Origin: Paludibacter sp.
GTDB lineage: Bacteria > Bacteroidota > Bacteroidia > Bacteroidales > Paludibacteraceae
NCBI GenBank assembly: GCA_019163375.1
Contig: JAFLKK010000004.1
Span: forward strand, 1-64,000
Direction of reading: 5' to 3'
DNA length: 64,000 nt
Both the position numbers and the translations under genes were made by a program. Shown here one piece after another: positions 11,413-22,027 of the stretch; the stretch's first letter is position 1, and each line of letters begins with the position of its first letter. The notes under the pieces are model-generated. The model did no database searches and had not been told where the DNA came from. It worked only from the letters and a program-made list of their open reading frames with translations.

Positions 11413-12696
11413 TTGTTGAGTATGAATAAACTCTTTTTTAAAATAAACTACGAAAAAATAAATTATTTTGCTTTTGCGCTGCTGGCTTTTAGTATTAGCT
11501 TTCCGCAAAGAATAGTTATTTATACTCTCGCTTTTTGGCTTGTCACATGTTTGCCAGTTCTTCGATTTCGCAATCATCAGATAGCTAAGAATATAACAAA
11601 CGTATCTATGTTGATATTAGTTTCGTTGTTTCTGGGAAGAATAGCTATTGCTATTTATCATCATGATTTACATGAACTTACCATCGGTCTGTTGATTGAT
11701 ACGCAATTAGCCTTATTGCTTCTGCCATTCGTTTTGCTTTTTCAGGTAAACAAACTAATCGAACCGAACAAAGTTCTGTTTTTATATATTGCCGGCTGCT
11801 TTGTAAGTTCTGTTGTGGCAGTAATCTGTTTTTACTTATTTCGTTTCGGAGTATTGAATCCGTATGCTCATTTGTTATATATTCCATTAAGAGATGCAAA
11901 TTCATCAATAGCAGATGATGTAATTTTGTTTCAAGACTCTATAAGTTGGTTTTTTAAACATAGAGCGGCAATGGGTGCTAATCTCGTAATGGGAATTGCA
12001 TGTTTAATTTATTTCATGAAAAAAGCAGGCAATGTAAAATCATGGAGATGGGTTGGAGCATGCTTAGTTGGAGTCTTTTTTGCATGTGTAATTTATGTTA
12101 CGGGATCCAGATCCGGATTGATATCGCTATTTTCAATGCTTGCCATTTCAGTTATTTATTTATTTATCAGCAATAGGAAAAGACTAGTTATCGCCTTTTT
12201 ATTGATTTTTGTCTTGTTTTCGGCTTTTTTGTCTTTGAAAACCACCCGGTCTTTATTGATGTCAGAAATTTCAACGTTGAATTACAGTAAACTAAGAACT
12301 GCTGACCCTCGATTTCTGATATGGGAGTCTTCCGTTGAGATAATAAATGAAAATCCAATAGCAGGAGTTGGCTATTCGGAAGTTTATCCCCGGTTATTCG
12401 AAAAATATAATCGTATGGGCTTAACGAAATTTATCAAAGAACGATTTAATAGTCACAACCAGTTCTTGCAATTTTCGTTGGAGAGCGGGGTTTGGGCGGG
12501 TTTTCTATATGCAGTATTTCTACTCACATTGTATTTTTGGAAAGAAAATAGATACCTTTCAGTCTCCTTTACAACCGTATTTTTTATATATAGTATGTTT
12601 GAAGATGCTGTAATAATATTTAATGGCGTCTCGTTGTTGGTTTTCTTTATAGCCATTTTGTATATTTCCGAAAAGAAGAAAGAAATAACACATTGA
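11413..12696 (+). CDS. O-antigen ligase family membrane protein (WaaL/Wzy-like)
   Basis: Polytopic; YVTGSRSGLISL and RFNSHNQFLQFSLESG periplasmic-loop motif. Confidence 0.85.
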   Translation: MLSMNKLFFKINYEKINYFAFALLAFSISFPQRIVIYTLAFWLVTCLPVLRFRNHQIAKNITNVSMLILVSLFLGRIAIAIYHHDLHELTIGLLIDTQLALLLLPFVLLFQVNKLIEPNKVLFLYIAGCFVSSVVAVICFYLFRFGVLNPYAHLLYIPLRDANSSIADDVILFQDSISWFFKHRAAMGANLVMGIACLIYFMKKAGNVKSWRWVGACLVGVFFACVIYVTGSRSGLISLFSMLAISVIYLFISNRKRLVIAFLLIFVLFSAFLSLKTTRSLLMSEISTLNYSKLRTADPRFLIWESSVEIINENPIAGVGYSEVYPRLFEKYNRMGLTKFIKERFNSHNQFLQFSLESGVWAGFLYAVFLLTLYFWKENRYLSVSFTTVFFIYSMFEDAVIIFNGVSLLVFFIAILYISEKKKEITH

Positions 12697-12699
12697 CAA

Positions 12700-13335
12700 T
12701 TATTTTCTTCCAAAATCAGCAGGAATTTCGCCCCATACGGAGGTTTCCCATTTGATAATTTCAGTGCTGTATTTATTCGTTTCTAGCCAGGTTTCAGCGC
12801 GTGCTATCAGGTCGAAGAGTACGGCATTTGAAGGACTTCTATCAAGTTGAGTTCGCGCTTTTTTTGCTTTTACCCACGCCATGGCTGTTTTACTATCTGT
12901 GTACAGCGGTAGTGGACTGTTTTTTTGTTTTAAAAAAGCCAGTCCGTGTACCAATGCAAGAAATTCTCCGATATTATTAGTGCCGTTTTTAAAAGGTCCC
13001 TGACGAAAGATTTCTTCTTTGGTTCTGGTATATACCCCACGGTACTCCATCAAGCCCGGATTACCACTACAGGCTGCATCTACCGATAAACTTTCCATAT
13101 TGGGTAAGCCTACTTTCTTTACTTCAGCGGTAGAGGGTTGTTTCGTTTTTGGATTCTTGCCAATATAATCCCAGCAAGGCGAAGTCATAGCCTCTCGAGC
13201 TTCTGCTTCGGTATCGAATCCTTTGTACAGCGCCCCACCATAACCATGAATCTGTCGTTTGCACTCCTCCCACGTACGATAGATACCCGGTTCTTTGCCT
13301 TCCCAAACTACAAAAATTTTATTTTTCTTGCCCAT
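12700..13335 (-). CDS. Ribonuclease H with N-terminal viroplasmin-like domain
   Basis: KKNKIFVVWEGKEPGIYRTWEECKRQIHGYGGALYKGFDTEAEA (viroplasmin-like) and SVDAACSGNPGLMEYRGVY...NNIGEFLALVHGL...YTDSKTAMAWV (RNase H). Confidence 0.92.
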   Translation of the reverse strand: MGKKNKIFVVWEGKEPGIYRTWEECKRQIHGYGGALYKGFDTEAEAREAMTSPCWDYIGKNPKTKQPSTAEVKKVGLPNMESLSVDAACSGNPGLMEYRGVYTRTKEEIFRQGPFKNGTNNIGEFLALVHGLAFLKQKNSPLPLYTDSKTAMAWVKAKKARTQLDRSPSNAVLFDLIARAETWLETNKYSTEIIKWETSVWGEIPADFGRK

Positions 13336-13367
13336 AAAAGCATTTTATTGAATTGGAAATTAAGAAC

Positions 13368-14249
13368 TTATTTTTTTATTTTTCGAAGATGGCTGTGTTT
13401 CCAGCGGTTGTGTGTCCATAACCAATATTCGGGAGCGGCTTGGATTTTTTGTTCCAGAATTTCAAAATATTTTGTTGTAATTTCAAGTTCTGTTGTCAGT
13501 TTAGGTTCAAAAGCAATGGGAATACATTCGCATTTATAATAACCTCTTTTTACTCTGTCGATGTGAATATAAACCACAGGGTAATCAAATTTTTTAGCAA
13601 GTTGTTCAGTACCATCCAATACAGGAGTATCCTGGTGTAATAATGTTAACCATTGGTGGATGTTTCCGACCCAGGGCGATTGATCGGAAATCATTCCAAA
13701 CACTCCATTTTCGCCCTCTTTTCTCATCTTGACCATTGTTCTGAATAGATGATGCGCCTCTATTGTTTTGCCTCTGAATATTGAGCGCAGATCAATCATT
13801 AACTGATCAAACCTTTTGTTGTTCAAACGTTTATAGATGCCGTAAAGAGGGCTTTCTTTCGGAAGTAAAAGTGAAAGTGCTGATCCCCATTCCCAGTTTC
13901 CATAATGAGATGTCATGGCCAGAACACTTTTACCTTTTGATAATTGTTCAAGAAGAGGGTCAATATTTCCGAAGTCAATTCGTCGAAGTACTTCCTTTTC
14001 GCTCATGTGCATTTCGTAAAATGTCTCGACAAACAAATCGCAGAAATAGCGAAAAAAGTGTCGTTCTATTCTACGAAGTTCTTTTTTTGACTTTTCGGGA
14101 AATGATTTTTCAATGTTTTTTCGTGCTGTTTTCTTTCTGTAACCAACAATGTAATAAATGATTAGATAAAAAAAGTCGGAAAATACATACAATACACGCA
14201 ATGGTAACCATGCAAGAAGCCAAATAAAAATATAAAATACTGTGTACAT
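13368..14249 (-). CDS. Lysophospholipid/lipid A acyltransferase family (LpxL/HtrB-like)
   Basis: SHYGNWEWGSALSLL, SDQSPW, YWLWTHNRWKH motifs. Confidence 0.88.
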   Translation of the reverse strand: MYTVFYIFIWLLAWLPLRVLYVFSDFFYLIIYYIVGYRKKTARKNIEKSFPEKSKKELRRIERHFFRYFCDLFVETFYEMHMSEKEVLRRIDFGNIDPLLEQLSKGKSVLAMTSHYGNWEWGSALSLLLPKESPLYGIYKRLNNKRFDQLMIDLRSIFRGKTIEAHHLFRTMVKMRKEGENGVFGMISDQSPWVGNIHQWLTLLHQDTPVLDGTEQLAKKFDYPVVYIHIDRVKRGYYKCECIPIAFEPKLTTELEITTKYFEILEQKIQAAPEYWLWTHNRWKHSHLRKIKK

Positions 14250-14400
14250 AGAATTTTTTTAAAAACAATAAATCCAATAAGTTAGTCGCCCGGTTTATTC
14301 CTTATTAAGGTTTCTGGCGAACGAGCAATTATAAAATATAAAAAGTAAGCGTTTTTATATATCGGCAAAAAAATGTAATTTTGTGTCGCCTAAAAAATGA

Positions 14401-14472
14401 GGTCCTGTAGTTCAATGGATAGAACAAGTGTTTCCTAAACACTAGATCCGGGTTCGATTCCCGGCGGGACTA
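14401..14472 (+). tRNA. tRNA-Arg (anticodon CCT)
   Basis: Cloverleaf: acceptor ggtcctg/cgggact, anticodon stem agtgt-TTCCTAA-acact, T arm ccggg-ttcgatt-cccgg. Confidence 0.93.
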
Positions 14473-14594
14473 CTATAAAGTTGACAATTGAAAGTTTTCA
14501 ATTAACAATTGCTTTCTCTCTCCGGTTTGAGTTGTTACTTTTGAAGCTACAGTCTTCTATTCTTCATGTCCAAAATTGCATTAATTGTCCACTA

Positions 14595-15260
14595 TCAACT
14601 TTCCATTTTCAACTGAATAAGTCCATCCTTCATTTCAATCACTCTGTCCGATAGTGCTGCCAGTTCTTTATCGTGCGTCACAATAACGATAGTCAATCCA
14701 AATTTTTCACGCAGTTCGAAGAGTAGCTTATGTAGTTCTTCTTTGTTTTTCGAATCCAAACTGCCTGAGGGCTCGTCAGCCAAAATCAAGCCCGGATCGT
14801 TTATTAATGCACGCGCCACAGCCACCCGCTGTTTTTCGCCACCCGAAAGTTCATTCGGTTTGTGTTCCATTCGGTCGGCAAGTTGGAGATATTGCAAAAG
14901 CTCTTTTGCCTTTTGCGTTGTTTTTTTTACATCTTTTCTCGCAATAAGTGCCGGAATCATCACGTTTTCAAGCGCTGTGAATTCTGGTAGCAACTGATGA
15001 AACTGAAAGATAAAACCAATATGCTTATTCCTAAAAGCAGCTAACTCTTTTTCGCCTAGCTTGCTAAAATCAATCCCATCCACAAGCACTTCTCCTCCAT
15101 TTGGTTTATCTAGTGTGCCCAGAATTTGTAGCAAAGTAGTCTTGCCTGCACCACTTGGCCCAACAATAGAGACGATTTCGCCCTTTGCGATGGATAAATC
15201 AACGCCTTTGAGTACTTCTAACTCACCAAAGCTTTTGTGTATGTTTTTTGCGTGTATCAT
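14595..15260 (-). CDS. lolD: ABC transporter ATP-binding protein, LolD-like
   Basis: [57 protein letters not shown]. Confidence 0.85.
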   Translation of the reverse strand: MIHAKNIHKSFGELEVLKGVDLSIAKGEIVSIVGPSGAGKTTLLQILGTLDKPNGGEVLVDGIDFSKLGEKELAAFRNKHIGFIFQFHQLLPEFTALENVMIPALIARKDVKKTTQKAKELLQYLQLADRMEHKPNELSGGEKQRVAVARALINDPGLILADEPSGSLDSKNKEELHKLLFELREKFGLTIVIVTHDKELAALSDRVIEMKDGLIQLKMES

Positions 15261-15433
15261 TTTAGTTACAAGTTACGAGTTACAAGTTGTTTGTCTTAAC
15301 TTGAAACAGGATATTAAACTTCTGAGAAATCGTTTGCAAAGTTATTCGTTTATAGCCATAAACCGACCATTCTTTTCCAAAAAAATGTACCTTTGTAGTG
15401 TTTTCAATTAAAAACACCTTTTCCGTAAGAATT

Positions 15434-16153
15434 ATGATTGCAGATGAAGAATTAGGATCCATTGAGTTTGTGCGGAGCGAACGCGCAAAGCATATTCGCG
15501 TTCGCATCCTAAACACGGGATTAAAAGTCAGTTTACCGAACAGAGCCACACAAGAAGATGCTCTGAAATTCATCAATTCAATTCGCCAAAAACTAATTGT
15601 CAAGCAGGAAAAGATAGAAAAAGGCCTTGAAAAGAGCAATATTCTTATTTCTGAAAATAGCCAACTACAAACACTTACTTTTAACGTGATTGTAAAACCC
15701 GGCGAGCGAAAGAATATTTTCTTCTCTTTGAAAAACGGGACATTGAATATCGAGTTTCCGAGTGGAACAGATTGTACGGACAAACAAAGTCAGGAGCATT
15801 TTTGGAATGGTATTAGCTATTTTATGCGAAAAGAAGCTAAACGGCTTTTACCCAACCGCACCAAACAATTGGCAGAGAAATATGGTTTTACTTTTTCGGA
15901 TGTAAAAATACAATCGAGCAAAACCCGCTGGGGAAGTTGCTCGCGCGCTCAGAGCATTAATTTGTCGCTTTACCTGATGTTGCTTCCTGCGGACTTGGTC
16001 GATTATGTTATCCTTCATGAGCTTTGCCACACCAAGGAAATGAACCACGGCCCAAACTTCTGGATTTGGATGGACAGAGTTACCGACAAAAAAAGCAAGG
16101 AACTACGAGCGCAATTGAAGAATTATCATATGCCGCAATATAAAATAACGTGA
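15434..16153 (+). CDS. YgjP/DUF45-family metallopeptidase-like protein
   Basis: SSKTRWGSCSRAQSINLSLYLMLLPADLVDYVILHELCHTKEMNHGPNFW; HExxH-like HELCH; start refined to 15434. Confidence 0.88.
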   Translation: MIADEELGSIEFVRSERAKHIRVRILNTGLKVSLPNRATQEDALKFINSIRQKLIVKQEKIEKGLEKSNILISENSQLQTLTFNVIVKPGERKNIFFSLKNGTLNIEFPSGTDCTDKQSQEHFWNGISYFMRKEAKRLLPNRTKQLAEKYGFTFSDVKIQSSKTRWGSCSRAQSINLSLYLMLLPADLVDYVILHELCHTKEMNHGPNFWIWMDRVTDKKSKELRAQLKNYHMPQYKIT

Positions 16154-16191
16154 GCGTAGCGAACTAATAACATGAACAAAGTGAGTAAAAT

Positions 16192-17517
16192 ATGAACTGG
16201 AACCAACTACTTTCCACCAAGCGCTTCGGGATGGAAGCATACCACGAGAAGCGTGCCGATGATCGCACTGAATTTCAGCGCGATTACGATCGTCTCATCT
16301 TTTCGGCTCCTTTTCGTCGGTTGCAAAATAAAACGCAGGTATTCCCATTACCCGGTAGCGTGTTTGTGCACAACCGTTTGACACATAGCTTGGAAGTGGC
16401 CTGTGTTGGCCGATCGTTGGGGGTGAATGTGGCACATCGGTTGAAAGAGAAAAAGAAAATTGAAACCGCTTACCTCGAAGAGATAGGTTCTATTGTTTCG
16501 GCAGCTTGTCTGGCACACGATTTAGGCAATCCGCCTTTTGGTCATTCGGGTGAAAAAGCCATTGCAACCTTCTTCTCAGAAGGAAACGGACAGCATCTCA
16601 AAGCAGAAATGACGGATGAGGAATGGAAAGATTGTACCTGCTTTGAAGGAAATGCCAATGCGTTCCGACTGCTTACGCATCAATTTATTGGTCGCCGTCC
16701 CGGCGGATTTGTTCTTACTTACAGCACCTTGGCTTCGATAGTGAAATATCCTTACGCTTCTGTTTTCTCCGATCCCAAGAAACAAAAGTTTGGGTTCTTC
16801 GACTCCGAGAAAAATGATTTTGAAAGAATTGCTACTGAATTGGGTATTCCACGGTTGGTTACTAATCCTAACCGATATGCTCGCTATCCGCTGGTATATC
16901 TGGTAGAGGCTGCCGACGATATTTGTTATCAGATAATGGATATTGAAGATGCTCACAAGTTGAAAATTCTTACTACCGACGAAACAATAGCTTTATTCTT
17001 GGGCTTTTTTGATGAAAAACGAAAAGCCCGGATTAAGGAAACAATGCTAATGGTTACGGATGAAAATGAGCAAATTGGGTATCTACGTTCTTCGGTTATC
17101 GGCAAATTGATTGATCAATGTTCGGAAGTATTTGCCGAACATGAAGTTGCTATTCTAGGTGGAACATTTGATTCGTCGCTCATTAAACATTTGCCTGAGC
17201 AAACTGCTGCAGCATATGAAAATTGTTCCAAAACCGCTTTCAAAAAAATCTATCGCTCGTCGGAAGTGCTTGATGTAGAGTTGGCCGGTTATAAAATTAT
17301 TCTTACCTTGCTTGACAATTTAGTGACTGCTGTTTTGAGTCCTGAGAAAGCTTATTCGCAGCAATTGCTGATGCGCATTCCCGAGCAGTTCGAAACAAAC
17401 AGCGAAAGTACTTACGGCAAAATAATGGCTGTGCTCGATTATATTTCGGGTATGACGGATATTTACGCGCTGGATTTATATCGAAAAATAACAGGAATGA
17501 GCATTCCTACTTTGTAA
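16192..17517 (+). CDS. dgt: Deoxyguanosinetriphosphate triphosphohydrolase (HD domain)
   Basis: FSAPFRRLQNKTQVFPL...VHNRLTHSLEVACVGRSLG...CLAHDLGNPPFGHSGE. Confidence 0.95.
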   Translation: MNWNQLLSTKRFGMEAYHEKRADDRTEFQRDYDRLIFSAPFRRLQNKTQVFPLPGSVFVHNRLTHSLEVACVGRSLGVNVAHRLKEKKKIETAYLEEIGSIVSAACLAHDLGNPPFGHSGEKAIATFFSEGNGQHLKAEMTDEEWKDCTCFEGNANAFRLLTHQFIGRRPGGFVLTYSTLASIVKYPYASVFSDPKKQKFGFFDSEKNDFERIATELGIPRLVTNPNRYARYPLVYLVEAADDICYQIMDIEDAHKLKILTTDETIALFLGFFDEKRKARIKETMLMVTDENEQIGYLRSSVIGKLIDQCSEVFAEHEVAILGGTFDSSLIKHLPEQTAAAYENCSKTAFKKIYRSSEVLDVELAGYKIILTLLDNLVTAVLSPEKAYSQQLLMRIPEQFETNSESTYGKIMAVLDYISGMTDIYALDLYRKITGMSIPTL

Positions 17518-17549
17518 AAACGTGAACCAATAAACCCTAAATTTGTACA

Positions 17550-17897
17550 ATGATGAGTGATCAGAATTTCTCTAAGCCCAAACTGAGTGTGCCACACTGG
17601 CTTTTGACGGGAGTAGTGTCATTGACTGATATGATAGATATACTCATGGAAAACAGTACTCAGGATCGAAAGTTGGTAGAGGAGTCTATTCGGTTGTTTT
17701 TTGAAGTTATGGAAGAAAAACTAAGGGCAGGATATTCCATTACACTGCCCAGTGGTACTTTTAAGCCCCGTTTTGGCAAGTTAGACTCGATTACAGGTGA
17801 AGCAGAATTCTCCGTTGAATTTGTTCCAACTAAAGAAACGCTTTCATTGATAGAGAAGAAAAGAATAGAGCGCTTAAATCGGTTTTCACTCAACTAA
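17550..17897 (+). CDS. Putative HU/IHF-fold DNA-binding-like protein
   Basis: 115 aa; ITLPSGTFKPRFG-like beta-arm context; weak resemblance only. Confidence 0.4.
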   Translation: MMSDQNFSKPKLSVPHWLLTGVVSLTDMIDILMENSTQDRKLVEESIRLFFEVMEEKLRAGYSITLPSGTFKPRFGKLDSITGEAEFSVEFVPTKETLSLIEKKRIERLNRFSLN

Positions 17898-17919
17898 TAA
17901 CTCGTCTTATTTCCAAAAT

Positions 17920-17953
17920 AAAAGAGTTTGTCTCGCTGAGGCAAACTCTTTAT
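17920..17953 (+). terminator. Intrinsic terminator
   Basis: AAAGAGTTTG tctcgctgagg CAAACTCTTT inverted repeat with T/A-rich flanks, between convergent genes. Confidence 0.75.
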
Positions 17954-17975
17954 TAATATCATAATTATTGGGCGT

Positions 17976-18617
17976 TTAATAACCTACTGTTACTGCCAGT
18001 ATAAATTTATAGTTCGCTTCCAGGTTCATCGCTTTCAGCAATTCTGCCTCTTTAGCACCTGCACGAACCACACATTTCAATCCTTCTGAAGCGCAATACA
18101 AATATACATTTTGTCCGCAATAGCCCGAATCCAACATGGCTGCACTGAAATTGTCGGTGGCTGTTTTCCCTTTCGCAATAAGAAGTATGTTGAGCGGAGC
18201 AGTATCTACATAGGTTTGACGACCGGCTATGCTGCGGAAATCTCCTTTGACCACCGGTTCTAATTGATGCTTTTGTGGGTTATAGAAATAGATACCGTTT
18301 GGCAACACAGCATAAGTTTGTAGAGGATAGAGTCCCATAGCTGATGGAACGGTACGTTTTCCGTTGGCGCGGTTTATACCATTTGTCACCCACAGAATCT
18401 CGGATAAATGTTTCAACGAAATGTTTCGTGAATCAAACAGTCTGTCGCTTTTGCGATGTGCAATGGTTTGCATAAGCGGTTTACCACCTAATGTGTCGGG
18501 AGCTAGTAGTTTAATGGTGTCGAAAGTTGACAATGCCATAGACGAATTTACCTTGGGAGATTGAGCTGTGGCGAATGATGCCACCAAAATGCAAATCGCA
18601 AATAAGAACTGTTTCAT
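17976..18617 (-). CDS. SagB/nitroreductase-family protein, exported
   Basis: Signal peptide; HRKSDRLFDSRNISLKHLSEILWVTNGINR...GQNVYLYCASEGLKCVVRAG. Confidence 0.85.
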   Translation of the reverse strand: MKQFLFAICILVASFATAQSPKVNSSMALSTFDTIKLLAPDTLGGKPLMQTIAHRKSDRLFDSRNISLKHLSEILWVTNGINRANGKRTVPSAMGLYPLQTYAVLPNGIYFYNPQKHQLEPVVKGDFRSIAGRQTYVDTAPLNILLIAKGKTATDNFSAAMLDSGYCGQNVYLYCASEGLKCVVRAGAKEAELLKAMNLEANYKFILAVTVGY

Positions 18618-18744
18618 GACTTATAAATTGGATTAATGATTTCTTACCCGCAAACTTACAACTTTTTCACCTATTTTTGTGTTTTATTGCAATCATATCA
18701 ATTTTCACGGACAGTGATTATCTGCCCACACTACACTATTTACA

Positions 18745-19686
18745 ATGAGCTACATTCCTGCAAAACCCAATACTCTCGGCTTAATTCAACTAACTGATAT
18801 CGATTTACGTGAAATTGTACCCTATATCGATTGGGTATTTTTCTTTATGGCCTGGCGCATGTCCGGCAAATATGAAGGCATCGAAACGGTGCATGATTGC
18901 TTGTCGTGCAAAGTGAGCTGGTTGCAAACTTTTCCCGAAGCTGATCGTCCGAAAGCCGAAGAGGCATTGAAACTCTACCGTGATGCGCAGGAAATGCTCC
19001 GCGAAATGTTGGATAAAAAAATAGTGAGCGTCAATGCCAGTTTTGGTGTTTTCAATGCACATTCGGATGATGATGATATTGTGATTGACCACTATGGAAA
19101 AGAAATAGTGTTGCCAATGCTCCGTCAGCAACATGCCTCTACCGATGGTTTTTGCTATTCTCTGGCCGATTTTATAGCTCCCAAGAATGACTATTTGGGT
19201 GTTTTTGCCACTACTATTCAAGGCGTAGAGGCCTATGCCGAAACGTTTGAAAAAGAAGATGATGTGTACCGTTCTATCTTAGCAAAAACACTTTCCGACC
19301 GTTTGGCCGAAGCTGCTGCCGAATGGGTGCATACCGAAGTGCGACAAAAATACTGGGGCTATGCTGCCGATGAAAATCTTACGGTAAAAGAAATGCTCAA
19401 AACGCAATACAGTGGCATTCGCCCGGCAGTAGGTTATCCATCTTTGCCCGATCAATCTATTATTTTTGATTTGGAACCTATTTTGAAATTTGGTGAAGTG
19501 GGTATTCAACTTACTGAAAATGGAGCTATGTTTCCTAATGCATCAGTATGCGGTTTGTATTTTGCACATCCGCAGTCCAAGTACTTTATGATTGGCAAGG
19601 TAGATGAACACCAGTTTGCCGATTATGCCAAACGTTGTGGAAAAGATCCGGCCGTTTTGCGAAAATGGATGGCAGCGAATCTTTAA
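18745..19686 (+). CDS. Stand-alone vitamin B12-dependent methionine synthase activation domain protein
   Basis: IDWVFFFMAWRMSGKY...GIRPAVGYPSLPDQSIIFDL...LTENGAMFPNASVCGLYFAHPQSKYFMIGKVDEHQFADYAKRCG matches the MetH C-terminal domain. Confidence 0.9.
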   Translation: MSYIPAKPNTLGLIQLTDIDLREIVPYIDWVFFFMAWRMSGKYEGIETVHDCLSCKVSWLQTFPEADRPKAEEALKLYRDAQEMLREMLDKKIVSVNASFGVFNAHSDDDDIVIDHYGKEIVLPMLRQQHASTDGFCYSLADFIAPKNDYLGVFATTIQGVEAYAETFEKEDDVYRSILAKTLSDRLAEAAAEWVHTEVRQKYWGYAADENLTVKEMLKTQYSGIRPAVGYPSLPDQSIIFDLEPILKFGEVGIQLTENGAMFPNASVCGLYFAHPQSKYFMIGKVDEHQFADYAKRCGKDPAVLRKWMAANL

Positions 19687-19834
19687 TGAGATAATGTGTT
19701 GATGTGATAATATGCTAATTACTTCGAGTTCTAACCAGTGTGAGAATCATATTCTTTTTTTTGAATCAACCAATCATCATATCACCACATTATTTCATCA
19801 CCATATCATATCATTACATTCCCTCATTTTTTCT

Positions 19835-19842
19835 TACCTTTG
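19835..19842 (+). promoter_or_regulatory. Bacteroidota -7 element (TAnnTTTG) upstream of trmD
   Basis: TACCTTTG 25 bp upstream of the trmD ATG. Confidence 0.6.
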
Positions 19843-19866
19843 CATTCTCATTATTAATAAGAAAGA

Positions 19867-20541
19867 ATGCGCATCGATATTATTTCCGCAGTACCTGAGT
19901 TACTCGAAAGTCCTCTCAATTATTCCATTGTAAAACGAGCCCGCGAAAAGGGTTTGGTGGAAGTTCATGTCCACAATCTTCGCGAATATACAACTAATAA
20001 ACATCGCCGTGTTGATGATTATGCCTTTGGTTTCGGAGCTGGGATGGTGTTGCAGATTGAGCCTATTGACTGTATTATTTCTAAATTAAAAAGTGAGCGA
20101 ACCTATGATGAAGTGATTTATACTTCGCCTGATGGAGAGAAATTTGATCAGAAAATGGCGAATAATTTATCTATGTCCGGTAATCTTATCATTCTTTGCG
20201 GACATTACAAAGGCATTGATCACCGTATCCGTGAGCATTTGATTACCAAAGAAATAACTGTAGGTGACTATGTGCTTACAGGCGGCGAATTACCGGCAGC
20301 TATCATGACGGATGCCATCGTTCGCTTACTTCCGGGAGCTATTGGGGATGAACAATCGGCTCTTTCCGATTCGTTTCAGGATAACCTGCTTGCACCACCG
20401 GTTTATACACGTCCGGCAGAATATAAAGGTTGGAAAGTACCGGACATTTTACTCTCGGGGCATCAAGCCAAAGTAGATGAGTGGAATCACCAACAATCGG
20501 TAGAACGTACAAAGCGATTGAGACCGGACTTATTGGATTAA
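19867..20541 (+). CDS. trmD: tRNA (guanine-N1-)-methyltransferase
   Basis: [25 protein letters not shown]...[12 protein letters not shown]...[15 protein letters not shown]...[27 protein letters not shown]. Confidence 0.98.
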   Translation: MRIDIISAVPELLESPLNYSIVKRAREKGLVEVHVHNLREYTTNKHRRVDDYAFGFGAGMVLQIEPIDCIISKLKSERTYDEVIYTSPDGEKFDQKMANNLSMSGNLIILCGHYKGIDHRIREHLITKEITVGDYVLTGGELPAAIMTDAIVRLLPGAIGDEQSALSDSFQDNLLAPPVYTRPAEYKGWKVPDILLSGHQAKVDEWNHQQSVERTKRLRPDLLD

Positions 20542-20561
20542 TTCATAATTGACAATTCATA

Positions 20562-20849
20562 ATGCATAATTTCGATTACTATTATATTGGATTGATCAAC
20601 TTGCTCAGTGGATTAATTTTTGCTTTCGATAAACAAGCTGCAATAAAAGGTCGAAGACGAATTCCCGAACGAACCTTGCATTTGTTTGAAATGATAGGTG
20701 GCGTGTTTGCCAATCTTTTTTTGATGTACACACTGCATCATAAAAACCGAAAATTTAGTTATTGGGTTTGGACTTGGTTGATAATGATAGGGTGGGTTAC
20801 AATTATTATCACTCTATTTCGGGATCACTATTTTATTCAAAATTTATAA
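20562..20849 (+). CDS. DUF1294-type small membrane protein
   Basis: FAFDKQAAIKGRRRIPERTLHLFEMIGGVFANLFLMYTLHHKNRKFSYW. Confidence 0.8.
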   Translation: MHNFDYYYIGLINLLSGLIFAFDKQAAIKGRRRIPERTLHLFEMIGGVFANLFLMYTLHHKNRKFSYWVWTWLIMIGWVTIIITLFRDHYFIQNL

Positions 20850-20858
20850 TCACGATAT

Positions 20859-21833
20859 ATGACACAAATTAAAGTTGGCGTAATTGGCGGCGCCGGATAT
20901 ACCGCCGGAGAATTGTTGAGAATATTGGTTCATCACTCTGCTGTGGAAATCGTATTCGTAAACAGTAGCAGTAATGCCGGCAATCCGGTTGTGGATGTTC
21001 ACAGTGGGTTGATTGGCGAAACTGATCTTATTTTTACTTCCGAATTACCTTTTGGCGAGGTAGATGCATTGTTTCTTTGCTCTGCTCACGGCGATAGCAA
21101 AAAGTTTATGGACAATAATGAAGTTCCTGCTGCGGTAAAAATCATCGATCTTTCTACTGATTACCGTGCTAAGAGCCCTCATCACGACTTTGTGTACGGA
21201 TTACCGGAACTTAACCGCGAAGATATTCGCAAAGCTACGCGCATTGCTAATCCGGGCTGTTTTGCAACTGCTATTCAGTTGGCTATATTCCCGTTGGCTG
21301 CTGCCGGTTTACTCACCGACGAGATACACGTAAATGCAATTACCGGCTCAACAGGTGCCGGTGTAAAGCCATCGGATACTTCGCATTTTAGCTGGAGAAA
21401 TAATAATATCTCTATTTATAAACCTTTTGGTCACCAACATTTGGGCGAGATTGGTCAATCGCTACGTCAGCTGCAAGCCGGCTTCAGCAAGGCTGTCAAC
21501 TTTATTCCGGTGCGTGGAAATTTTGCACGTGGAATTTATGTAACTGCTTACACGCAATGTTCGCTGAGTCTTGAAGATGCTAAGGAATTATACAAAGATT
21601 TTTATAAAGATGCTGCATTTACATTCGTAGTAGATAAAAATCCGGATATGAAACAAGTAGTAAATACCAATAAAGGAATCGTGTACCTCGAAAAACACGG
21701 CGATAAGCTATTGATTGTTTCGATGATTGATAATTTATTGAAAGGAGCTTCCGGACAAGCAGTTCAAAATATGAATTTGATGTTTGGATTGGATGAAAAA
21801 GCAGGGTTGGGGCTAAAATCCATCGGATTTTGA
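20859..21833 (+). CDS. argC: N-acetyl-gamma-glutamyl-phosphate reductase
   Basis: KVGVIGGAGYTAGELLRIL...ANPGCFATAIQLAI...TGSTGAGVKPSDTSHFSWRNNN. Confidence 0.97.
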   Translation: MTQIKVGVIGGAGYTAGELLRILVHHSAVEIVFVNSSSNAGNPVVDVHSGLIGETDLIFTSELPFGEVDALFLCSAHGDSKKFMDNNEVPAAVKIIDLSTDYRAKSPHHDFVYGLPELNREDIRKATRIANPGCFATAIQLAIFPLAAAGLLTDEIHVNAITGSTGAGVKPSDTSHFSWRNNNISIYKPFGHQHLGEIGQSLRQLQAGFSKAVNFIPVRGNFARGIYVTAYTQCSLSLEDAKELYKDFYKDAAFTFVVDKNPDMKQVVNTNKGIVYLEKHGDKLLIVSMIDNLLKGASGQAVQNMNLMFGLDEKAGLGLKSIGF

Positions 21834-21947
21834 TCTGTAGATAATTCTTTTTTTCCGATTTTTTTCATTCAAATCATAAAATATTCAAATCTAGTACGGA
21901 CTAAAAGTATTATTTTAGGCTAAAAAAGTATTATGTATGCCAATTAT

Positions 21948-21961
21948 ATGTTATATAACAT
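21948..21961. promoter_or_regulatory. Palindromic operator-like site, copy 1
   Basis: ATGTTATATAACAT, extended palindrome TTATATGTTATATAACATATAA at 21943-21964, ending 29 bp before the -33 TTG. Confidence 0.6.
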
Positions 21962-21990
21962 ATAATTAATGCAAATAAATCGAAAAATGC

Positions 21991-22021
21991 TTGCGGGTGT
22001 AGAAAATACACTTTATCTTTG
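21991..22021 (+). promoter_or_regulatory. Bacteroidota promoter for candidate sRNA copy 1
   Basis: TTG (21991-21993), 20 bp spacer, TATCTTTG (22014-22021). Confidence 0.75.
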
Positions 22022-22027
22022 CATCGT

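Noticed and set aside
5301-12696. Surface-glycan cluster as a novel system
   Set aside because: Flippase, GTs, GT11-like enzyme and O-antigen ligase are a standard variable glycan locus; only the GT linker was kept as unusual.
15280-15783. 167-aa minus-strand ORF
   Set aside because: Overlaps the well-supported DUF45-type gene on the opposite strand; no own motifs.
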